Source: JBLIAZ01 sp047632015
GTDB taxonomy: Bacteria > Bacteroidota > Bacteroidia > Flavobacteriales_C > GCA-002722245
Assembly: GCA_047632015.1 (NCBI GenBank)
Contig: JBLIBC010000053.1
Location: 1-12,220, forward strand
DNA: 12,220 nucleotides
Direction of reading: 5' to 3'
Both the position numbers and the translations under genes were made by a program. Below, one piece after another: positions 6,530 to 12,220 of the stretch. The notes beneath the pieces were generated by a model. It saw only the letters and a list, made by a program, of their open reading frames with translations, searched no databases and was not told the origin of the DNA. Each line of letters begins with the position of its first letter. Position 1 is the first letter of the stretch.

Positions 6530-6533
6530 TATC

Positions 6534-8219
6534 ATGATTAAAAATATTTTCTTTTTAACACTAATAGTTTCCTTGAGTTCTTGCAAGGGGAAATTAGACA
6601 AATTGTTGATGAGCAACGATGTAGAGTTGAAAGAACAAAAGGCAAAGGAGTATTTTGAAGACTGTGATTACGCGAGTGCTTCTCCTTTGTTTAAGGATTT
6701 AATTCAATCCTATTCTACATCCGCAAAAGTGGAAAAGGTTTATTTTTATTTTGCATACTGTGACTACAAGTTGGAGGATTACATGTTGGCTGCGTATGAG
6801 TTCAAAAAAATTCTAGATAAATTTCCACGTGGGAAATATGCTGAAAGAGCCCAGTTTTTAATTGCTGACTCTTACTTTAATTCTACACCAAAGTACAATT
6901 TGGATCAAGAATACAATTCACAAGCGGTGGAGGAATTTCAAATATTTTTGGAAAAATATCCAAACAGTGATAAAAGGAAAGACGCAAATCATAAAATCGA
7001 TTTACTCATCGAAAAACGTGAGAAGAAGGATTTTGAAAATGCAAAATTATTTTTTAATACAACAGATTACAAAGCAGCGTTGCAATCATTTCAGTTTGTA
7101 TTAAACGATTATCCAGATACAAAAAGAGACGAAGAACTTCATTATTTATTGGTTGAATCGGCTTACTTATATGCTGAAAAAAGCATTGAGAAAAAAAAGG
7201 CGATGAGGTACGGTGAGGTCAATAAATATGCGGCGAGGTATTTGAAAAAATATCAAAAAGATGAAAGTGCAAGTCACATGAGTAAGGTTCAGTTGTATCA
7301 AAAGAAAGCTAAAACGAAATCGTTGAACTTACAGTACAGCTTACCTGTATATTACCTTAAGAAAAGGAAGTACGACGAGGCCATTGGTTTATGGGAGGGG
7401 TTGCTTAGTAAAAAGAGTGCTTCTGATAAAGAGTCAATTGCGGAAAAATTACTTGAAGCGTATTATGAAAAAGGTTTAAATGCAGAGAAAATTTCGAAAA
7501 TTGATGCCGTCAATGACTTTATAGCAGCGTATGATAACTTAGCTGGGAAATTAGATCAAGAGAAAGTAGATAAATGGAAGTCTAAAAAAACATATTTCGA
7601 GAAGCTTAACCAAGAGTTGCCAGTAACCTTACCTTATGATTTTTTAGCTAGTGGTGCTTACAAAAATGCAGTGGAATATTTTGATTTACTAATGGATACT
7701 GCTGATTTTTCGAATCGTTTTAATGATAAAATGTTTTATAACTCTTTGCTTGCGAAGCACAAGCATGCTGAAAAGGTGAGGGAGGTACCAGCCAAGGTTC
7801 AGTGGGATAAAATTATGACTTTAACTACTGAGCATAAAACGTGGGAGGAAGGTAAATACGGAGGTAGAATTCAAACATTATTGAAGAATGTGAAAGGAGA
7901 ATTGGATCGGTATCCCATTATTATTATCACTAATCCAATGAAACGAAAAAATTACTCATTGGCGCTCAAAAGAGCTAAAGCTGAAATCGATGGAGGAAAT
8001 GCAATGAAAGACCAAGAAGAAGTTGTATATTTGCTATTGCTTTCTTCGGTAAAAAAGGCTAGAAGCTTAAAAAAGTACGAAAGACTTCCGCAGTATAAAA
8101 ATGCCAAGTTGGACTATGAAGCTTATGCTGGAATGTTAAAGGAAAATAAGTACATACAGAAAGCATTGAAGATTGAGGAGAAAATAAACAAAGGAATTAC
8201 GAAGTATCAAAATAAATAA
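6534..8219 (+). CDS. bamD: BamD-like outer-membrane assembly lipoprotein with a long C-terminal extension
   Basis: BamD is the lipoprotein of the BAM complex that, with BamA, folds beta-barrel proteins into the outer membrane. The product begins with a lipoprotein signal (MIKNIFFLTLIVSLSSC, acylated C17). BamD-type TPR repeats follow in about 30-262: AKEYFEDCDYASASPLFKDL, YKLEDYMLAAYEFKKILDKF, VEEFQIFLEKYPNS, YKAALQSFQFVLNDYP, then the closing helix pair starting DEELHYLLVESAYLYAEKSI. Usual BamD proteins are about 240-290 residues and would end here. This one has 561. The extra part (about 263-561) is also helical and TPR-like (KKRKYDEAIGLWEGLL; ASGAYKNAVEYFDLLM). Its end (494-559) aligns by eye with 198-262, suggesting internal duplication. 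Position directly before rpoZ (7-base gap) is the normal Bacteroidota arrangement and supports the identification of the N-terminal half. Confidence 0.83.
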   Translation: MIKNIFFLTLIVSLSSCKGKLDKLLMSNDVELKEQKAKEYFEDCDYASASPLFKDLIQSYSTSAKVEKVYFYFAYCDYKLEDYMLAAYEFKKILDKFPRGKYAERAQFLIADSYFNSTPKYNLDQEYNSQAVEEFQIFLEKYPNSDKRKDANHKIDLLIEKREKKDFENAKLFFNTTDYKAALQSFQFVLNDYPDTKRDEELHYLLVESAYLYAEKSIEKKKAMRYGEVNKYAARYLKKYQKDESASHMSKVQLYQKKAKTKSLNLQYSLPVYYLKKRKYDEAIGLWEGLLSKKSASDKESIAEKLLEAYYEKGLNAEKISKIDAVNDFIAAYDNLAGKLDQEKVDKWKSKKTYFEKLNQELPVTLPYDFLASGAYKNAVEYFDLLMDTADFSNRFNDKMFYNSLLAKHKHAEKVREVPAKVQWDKIMTLTTEHKTWEEGKYGGRIQTLLKNVKGELDRYPIIIITNPMKRKNYSLALKRAKAEIDGGNAMKDQEEVVYLLLLSSVKKARSLKKYERLPQYKNAKLDYEAYAGMLKENKYIQKALKIEEKINKGITKYQNK

Positions 8220-8226
8220 GATAAAG

Positions 8227-8559
8227 ATGGATTACAAAAAAACGAAAGCAGTTAATTCAACAATAACAAGAGATGTTAACTCATTTAGTGAAGGAGAAAA
8301 CATTTATGAATTGATTACAATTTTGGGTAAAAGAGCTGATCAAATTGGTTTGGAACTTAAGGAGGAGTTAAATGCTAAGTTAGAAGAGTTCGCATCTCCT
8401 TCTGATAATTTGGAGGAAATTTTTGAAAACAGAGAGCAAATTGAAATTTCAAAATTTTACGAAAGACTTCCAAAACCTACATTAATTGCTGCTCAAGAGT
8501 GGACTGATAACCAAATTTATCACAGAAATCCAAATACGGAAAACGACACAGCTGAGTAA
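8227..8559 (+). CDS. rpoZ: RNA polymerase omega subunit, Rpb6-type
   Basis: The 110-residue product matches the Bacteroidota version of the RNA polymerase omega/Rpb6 subunit, a small protein that binds the beta' subunit and helps assembly of the polymerase. Recognisable segments are the N-terminus DYKKTKAVNSTITRD (2-16), GENIYELITILGKRADQIG (23-41) followed by an acidic/basic helix ending KLEEFA, and the C-terminal block FENREQIEISKFYERLPKP (65-83). The glycine-lysine-arginine-alanine motif (GKRA, 34-37) corresponds to the conserved KRA-type contact region of omega subunits. Its ATG is 7 bases after the bamD stop, so the two genes are one transcription unit, ended by the strong hairpin terminator at 8583-8626. 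Confidence 0.9.
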   Translation: MDYKKTKAVNSTITRDVNSFSEGENIYELITILGKRADQIGLELKEELNAKLEEFASPSDNLEEIFENREQIEISKFYERLPKPTLIAAQEWTDNQIYHRNPNTENDTAE

Positions 8560-8582
8560 TCAGATCATGTCAATATTATTAG

Positions 8583-8626
8583 AGCTCACAATTAATTCTT
8601 TCAGAATTTTGTGAGCTTTATTTTTT
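8583..8626 (+). terminator. Strong Rho-independent terminator after rpoZ
   Basis: The outer stem AGCTCACAA (8583-8591) pairs with TTGTGAGCT (8609-8617). An inner stem AATTCT (8594-8599) pairs with AGAATT (8603-8608) around a three-base loop, with a two-base bulge between the stems. The hairpin is followed by TTA and six T (8618-8626). This separates bamD-rpoZ from coaBC, so coaBC should have its own promoter in 8627-8673, where I find no clear TAnnTTTG box. Confidence 0.88.
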
Positions 8627-8673
8627 AATAAATATGTGGAAGCACGAAGCAAATTCAGAATGTAAACAAGGGT

Positions 8674-9885
8674 ATGCTAAAAGGTAAAAAAATATTATTA
8701 GGAGTAACAGCTAGTATTTCGGCCTATAAAATTAATTACTTGGTAAGGCATTTAGTAAAAACAAATGCGGAAGTGAAAGTAATTACGACTCCTGCTGCTA
8801 AAGAGTTTGTTTCACCATTGACGCTATCAACTTTAAGTAAACATCCTGTGTTGTCAAATTTTACTGACAATGCTAACGACGGTTTGTGGAACAACCATGT
8901 GGAGCTTGGGGAGTGGGCCGACTTGTTTGTAGTAGCTCCAGCCTCGGCAAATACCATAGCAAAAATGGCTCACGGATTGTGCGATAACTTGTTACTGGCG
9001 GTTTATTTATCGGCAAGATGTCCTGTTTGGTTTGCACCTGCTATGGATTTAGACATGTACAAGCATGATAGTACTCAAACTAATATGAAAACGTTAACCG
9101 ACCGAGGAAACGTAATTATTCCTCCAGGTAAAGGTGAATTAGCAAGCGGACTATCTGGGGAAGGTCGTTTAGAAGAGCCAGAAATCATATTTGATCAAAT
9201 TGTAGATTATTTCAAAAAAAAAAATGATTTGGTAGGCGTAAGGGCTCTTGTTACAGCAGGGCCAACGTACGAATTCATTGATCCCGTGCGATTTATAGGA
9301 AATCCGTCTAGTGGAAAAATGGGAATTTGCATTGCTGAGGAACTATCAAGTAGGGGCGCTGATGTAACTTTGATTTGCGGTCCAAGTTCAGAAATTGTAC
9401 AAGACAAAACCATTGCTAAAATAGACGTAACAAGTGCCAAAGAAATGTTTGAGCAAAGTAAAGCTTTTGCAGGAATGGTTGATGTAGCATGTATGACTGC
9501 TGCGGTGGCGGATTATACAGCGAAAGAAGTATACCAGCACAAAGTTAAAAAGAAGGACGGTGAGCTAAGTATTGAACTTAAAAGGACTGAAGATATTTTA
9601 AAGTATTTTGGAACTCAAAAAAGAGACAAGCAGGTACTAGTAGGTTTTGCAATGGAAACGGATAATGAAATTGAGAATGCTAAAGGTAAATTAAACAATA
9701 AAAATGCTGACTTGATAGTTTTAAATTCGCTGAATGACAAAGGAGCTGGATTTAAACATTCGACAAATAAAGTAATTTTTTTATATAAAGAAACTGAACC
9801 AAAAGTGTTCGAACTAAAAAGTAAAAAAGCTATAGCACGTGATGTGGTGGATGAAGTTTTAAGATTAAGGAGTTTAAAAAAGTAA
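8674..9885 (+). CDS. coaBC: Bifunctional phosphopantothenoylcysteine decarboxylase / phosphopantothenate-cysteine ligase
   Basis: This 403-residue cytoplasmic enzyme performs two consecutive steps of coenzyme A synthesis. The N-terminal CoaC flavoprotein half (about 1-185) decarboxylates phosphopantothenoylcysteine. It shows GVTASISAYK (10-19), the catalytic histidine H75 in NNHVELGEWADLFVVAPAS, AKMAHGLCDNLL (96-107), APAMDLDMY (121-129) and GELASGLSGEGR (154-165). The C-terminal CoaB ligase half (about 186-403) shows VTAGPTYEFIDPVRFIGN with N210, SSGKMG (212-217), MTAAVADY (274-281), HKVKKK (289-294) and GFAMETD (324-330). Compared with E. coli numbering as I remember it, the CoaC residues N125 and C158 are replaced by D125 and S158, possibly a lineage variant. 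An 8- to 29-base gap to the DUF4835 gene suggests cotranscription. Confidence 0.95.
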   Translation: MLKGKKILLGVTASISAYKINYLVRHLVKTNAEVKVITTPAAKEFVSPLTLSTLSKHPVLSNFTDNANDGLWNNHVELGEWADLFVVAPASANTIAKMAHGLCDNLLLAVYLSARCPVWFAPAMDLDMYKHDSTQTNMKTLTDRGNVIIPPGKGELASGLSGEGRLEEPEIIFDQIVDYFKKKNDLVGVRALVTAGPTYEFIDPVRFIGNPSSGKMGICIAEELSSRGADVTLICGPSSEIVQDKTIAKIDVTSAKEMFEQSKAFAGMVDVACMTAAVADYTAKEVYQHKVKKKDGELSIELKRTEDILKYFGTQKRDKQVLVGFAMETDNEIENAKGKLNNKNADLIVLNSLNDKGAGFKHSTNKVIFLYKETEPKVFELKSKKAIARDVVDEVLRLRSLKK

Positions 9886-9914
9886 CATAGAAGATGGTTT
9901 TTAAAGGAATTAGA

Positions 9915-10823
9915 ATGCAAAAGGTTGTGAATAGAAGCTTGTTGATGGTGGCTTTTATATTTTGTACCTCAAGTGCATTTTCACAAGAGATTAATTGTGT
10001 AGTTACTGTTAATCATCAAAAAGTTCAAAGTACAGATAAATCAATATTTGAAAGCTTAGAGTCTGGAATTACCGAGTTTGTGAACACTAAAAGGTGGACG
10101 GGTGATCAATACAAAGTGGAGGAAAGAATAGAGTGCAAATTATTGATTATCATTGATTCTAGGAGCGATAATAGCTTTAGTGCTACGATTCAAGTGAGTG
10201 CATCAAGGCCTGTTTTTGGAACAAATTACAAAACGTCGATGTTCAATATCAATGATAATGATTTTAAGTTTACGTACAATGACCAACAGGCACTGAACTT
10301 TAATCAGGGAGAGTATCAGTCCGAGTTGACCGCTGTTATTGCATATTACGTGTATGTAATTTTGGGAGTGGATTATGATAGTTATTCAATGGAAGGAGGC
10401 AAAGAATATTATCAAAAAGCGTTCGATATAGTTTCTTTGGCTCAAACCTCCTCATCAAGTACTAGTTGGAAACCAACCACTGACAATAACCGCTATACCT
10501 TGATTGAAAATTTAACTAATACCGTTTTTACTCCTTTCAGAGAATGCTTGTACATGTACCATAGAAAAGGATTGGACATGATGAAGGATAAAAAAAGTGA
10601 GGCTTATGTTAATTTAATTAATGCATTGACAAAATTGGAGGCAATTCACAAGGTTAAACCATCATCTTATTTGCTTCAAATTTTCTTTTTAGGTAAGTAC
10701 AGCGAAATTGTTTCCATGTATAAAACAAGGTCGCAAGCCGAGAAAAACAGGGTAGTTCAACTGCTACTTAAATTGGATCCAGGGAATACCAAACATTACA
10801 ATAAAATACTGGAAACTAAATAA
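9915..10823 (+). CDS. DUF4835-family exported protein (possibly type IX secretion PorD)
   Basis: The 302-residue product is exported: MQKVVNRSLLMVAFIFCTSS is a signal peptide with likely cleavage in AFS/QE near residue 23. The mature protein matches the Bacteroidota family DUF4835: an N-terminal strand region (NCVVTVNHQKVQSTDKSIFE), a ...TEFVNTKRWTGDQYKVEERIEC stretch, SASRPVFGTNYKT, then helices with AVIAYYVYVILGVDYDSYS, the glycine-rich GGKEYYQKAFDIVSLAQ, and a tail with YHRKGLDMM and KPSSYLLQIFFLGKYSEIV. I recall the name PorD (type IX secretion) being applied to this family but cannot confirm it here. I start it at 9915, where AAAGGA sits six bases upstream and the signal peptide has a normal n-region; an in-frame ATG at 9894, eight bases after coaBC, is the alternative. 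The position between coaBC and downstream genes is normal; recN, which usually follows, is absent and bioF stands there. Confidence 0.85.
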   Translation: MQKVVNRSLLMVAFIFCTSSAFSQEINCVVTVNHQKVQSTDKSIFESLESGITEFVNTKRWTGDQYKVEERIECKLLIIIDSRSDNSFSATIQVSASRPVFGTNYKTSMFNINDNDFKFTYNDQQALNFNQGEYQSELTAVIAYYVYVILGVDYDSYSMEGGKEYYQKAFDIVSLAQTSSSSTSWKPTTDNNRYTLIENLTNTVFTPFRECLYMYHRKGLDMMKDKKSEAYVNLINALTKLEAIHKVKPSSYLLQIFFLGKYSEIVSMYKTRSQAEKNRVVQLLLKLDPGNTKHYNKILETK

Positions 10824-10845
10824 ATTCTGAGATCCTCTTTTCACC

Positions 10846-11955
10846 ATGTTTGAAAAACTTCAAAAACAACTTGATAGGCGTAAAAGCGAGAATAGTTTCA
10901 GGGAGTTGAAATCAAAAAATGGCTTAGTCGATTTTTGTTCGAATGATTATTTAGGAATAGCGAGGTTATTAAATGTGAATGTCACGGATGCTGTGGGTTC
11001 AACAGGCTCACGTTTATTGCAGGGTAATTATGCTTTAATTGAAGGTTTAGAGGATGATTTAGCTGACTTTCATAAGTCAGGGTCTGCGTTAGTTTATAAC
11101 TCGGGATATGTAGGGAATATCGGTTTGTTTTCAGCGATTCCTCAAAAGGGAGATGTAATTTTTTACGATGAATTTATTCATGCTTCTGTAAAAGATGGTA
11201 TGCGCTTAAGTTTTGCAAAAAGTTTTTCTTTCAAGCACAATGACGTGGAAGATTTGGAGAAAAAATATTTGAAGTTACAGGACGAGATCAGCGGTGACGT
11301 TTTCGTAGCTGTAGAATCAGTATACTCTATGGATGGTGATAAATCTCCTTTGGTTGAGTTAGTGGAACTAAGTAAACGGCGTCATTTTGCATTAGTGGTT
11401 GATGAGGCTCATGCTGTTGGAGTGTATGGGAATAATGGAGAAGGATTAGTACAGGCTTTAGGTTTAGAGGATGAAGTAGCTATTAGGTTAGTGACTTTTG
11501 GTAAAGCCTTAGGGTGTCACGGAGCTGCTGTTCTGGCTTCGGGTTTAATAAAGGAGTACTTGGTAAATTTTTCTCGTTCTTTCATTTATTCTACTGCCTT
11601 ACCTCCTATGGCTGTAAGAGTTATAAAGGATGCTTATTCGTTCATGAGGACCAATGAGCAAAACAAGTTACTTCAAAAAAACATCATGTATTTTAAAGTT
11701 GCAGCCGATGCAAACAATTTAAAGGGACTGATTTCAAGTGATTCAGCTGTGCAGTGCATAGTGATACCAGGAAATAAAGAATCAAAAAAAAGCAGTGAAT
11801 ATCTTCAGGAAAAAGGGTTTGATGTTCGAGCAATACTATCTCCTACAGTGCCACTTGGATCAGAAAGATTGAGGATTTGCATTCATTCCTTTAATACAGA
11901 AACTGAGATTGATGAATTAATTTTGAATTTATCTACAATTAAAAATATAAAATAA
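10846..11955 (+). CDS. bioF: 8-amino-7-oxononanoate synthase (KAPA synthase)
   Basis: BioF is a PLP-dependent alpha-oxoamine synthase that condenses pimeloyl-ACP (or -CoA) with alanine to KAPA, the substrate of BioA. The 369-residue product shows the family motifs: DFCSNDYLGIAR (29-40), GSTGSRLLQGN (51-61), LVYNSGYVGNIGLFSA (82-97), the PLP-stacking histidine in YDEFIHASVKDGMR (H112), SVYSMDGDKSPL (158-169), VVDEAHAVGVYGNNGEG (184-200; D186 and H189), the Schiff-base lysine in TFGKALGCHGAAVL (K220), FIYSTALPP and LRICIHSF near the end. 2-amino-3-ketobutyrate ligase and 5-aminolevulinate synthase share this fold, but the slightly short N-terminus and bioA nearby favour BioF. It starts 22 bases after the DUF4835 gene with no terminator between, so it may be the last gene of a coaBC transcript. 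Confidence 0.88.
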   Translation: MFEKLQKQLDRRKSENSFRELKSKNGLVDFCSNDYLGIARLLNVNVTDAVGSTGSRLLQGNYALIEGLEDDLADFHKSGSALVYNSGYVGNIGLFSAIPQKGDVIFYDEFIHASVKDGMRLSFAKSFSFKHNDVEDLEKKYLKLQDEISGDVFVAVESVYSMDGDKSPLVELVELSKRRHFALVVDEAHAVGVYGNNGEGLVQALGLEDEVAIRLVTFGKALGCHGAAVLASGLIKEYLVNFSRSFIYSTALPPMAVRVIKDAYSFMRTNEQNKLLQKNIMYFKVAADANNLKGLISSDSAVQCIVIPGNKESKKSSEYLQEKGFDVRAILSPTVPLGSERLRICIHSFNTETEIDELILNLSTIKNIK

Positions 11956-11966
11956 TAAATTTAAGA

Positions 11967-11996
11967 TTGAATGCAAAAGAAAAATTATAATATTTG
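11967..11996 (+). promoter_or_regulatory. Promoter of the gene starting at 12011
   Basis: TTG at 11967-11969 and AATATTTG at 11989-11996 are separated by 19 bases. The second differs from TAnnTTTG only at its first base. The spacing is that expected for the Bacteroidota primary sigma factor. Transcription would begin near 12002, leaving a leader of about nine bases. The -7 box is part of the left arm of the inverted repeat at 11985-12011. Confidence 0.45.
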
Positions 11997-12011
11997 TAAA
12001 AAATATTATAA
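11985..12011. repeat. Perfect 11-bp inverted repeat over promoter and start codon
   Basis: TTATAATATTT (11985-11995) and AAATATTATAA (12001-12011) are exact reverse complements separated by GTAAA. The left arm includes most of the putative -7 box, and the last base of the right arm is the A of the ATG at 12011. The stem is pure A/T with no following T tract, so it is not a good Rho-independent terminator for bioF. A regulator-binding palindrome is more likely, if it is functional. Confidence 0.6.
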
Positions 12012-12220
12012 TGAGATTTTTGCTTGCGATAATGATGGTGATGGTATGTCAATTAATGACAGCCAACATCAACACGTCTCTGTTACTTCCTTCGTTATTT
12101 GAAGGATCCCCATTATTTTCTAGCACTAACTTAGCACAGCAATCCAAAGAATCGTTTAGGTTTCAGATGCTGTATGAGAATAGGTTTTTAATAAAAGATT
12201 TATCGCCAAAATTCGTCAGT
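12011..12220 (+). CDS. Exported protein of unknown function, 5' part only
   Basis: An open frame starts at ATG 12011 and continues through the end of the window (70 codons, no stop). The first residues, MRFLLAIMMVMVCQLMTAN, form a hydrophobic signal sequence of Sec type; a cysteine occurs at position 13 but without a lipobox. The following segment (SLLLPSLFEGSPLFSSTNLA, then SFRFQMLYENRFLIKDLSPK) has the alternating pattern seen at the start of some Bacteroidota outer-membrane beta-barrel proteins, but I cannot name a family. It is preceded by a plausible promoter embedded in a perfect inverted repeat, so it is probably transcribed independently of bioF. The real product cannot be identified from this fragment. 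Confidence 0.65.
   Translation, partial: MRFLLAIMMVMVCQLMTANINTSLLLPSLFEGSPLFSSTNLAQQSKESFRFQMLYENRFLIKDLSPKFVS

Noticed and set aside
9894..9914. Upstream ATG as the start of the DUF4835 gene
   Set aside because: It would put seven extra residues (MVFKGIR) ahead of a normal signal peptide; the ATG at 9915 has a better spaced AAAGGA. The upstream start cannot be fully excluded.

Overview
The window looks like chromosomal DNA of an AT-rich Bacteroidota, most likely from the Flavobacteriales or a related marine/freshwater lineage. The evidence is the LytS/LytTR two-component pair, a GldJ/GldK-like protein with a formylglycine-enzyme fold, Bacteroidota-type TAnnTTTG promoter boxes, and the gene order bamD - rpoZ (Rpb6-type omega) - coaBC - DUF4835 gene, which I know as a conserved Bacteroidota cluster. 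I see no insertion sequence, phage gene, CRISPR array, tRNA or rRNA. This is core chromosome with a few unusual details.

Layout. Positions 2-190 hold the C-terminal end of a LytS-type sensor kinase, followed by its LytTR response regulator (202-945). Convergent to these is a band-7/SPFH lipoprotein gene (1025-1996, minus). Its best terminator candidate lies inside the 3' end of the regulator gene. A 254-bp intergenic region (1997-2250) separates the SPFH gene from a divergent gene (2251-4182) for a secreted, GldJ/GldK-like protein with no catalytic cysteines. That region holds three 9-bp direct repeats at exact 21-bp periodicity, directly upstream of the SPFH promoter box. A lone hisG (4192-5052, minus) converges on the GldJ/GldK-like gene and is divergent from bioA (5160-6449). 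Next come bamD (6534-8219, twice the usual length), rpoZ (8227-8559), a strong terminator, coaBC (8674-9885), the DUF4835 gene (9915-10823) and bioF (10846-11955). The window ends in the 5' part of a gene for an exported protein (from 12011), whose promoter region is a perfect 11-bp inverted repeat.

How the genes relate. Two biotin genes, bioA and bioF, catalyse adjacent steps (KAPA synthesis, then KAPA to DAPA) but sit on either side of the envelope/housekeeping cluster; bioD is not in the window. BamD serves outer-membrane protein insertion, the DUF4835 protein is probably linked to envelope or type IX secretion, rpoZ is an RNA polymerase subunit, and coaBC makes 4'-phosphopantetheine for coenzyme A.

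The most interesting signal is the phased repeat array at 2090-2140. Each repeat is 9 bp with a 12-bp gap, which is the geometry known for LytTR-domain binding sites. A LytTR regulator is encoded about 1.1 kb away, and the adjacent SPFH promoter has a good -7 box but no recognisable -33 box. I infer, without proof, that the sensor/regulator pair controls the SPFH lipoprotein gene. Secondary signals are the apparent internal duplication of BamD, replacement of two catalytic residues in the CoaC half of CoaBC, and the palindrome at 11985-12011.
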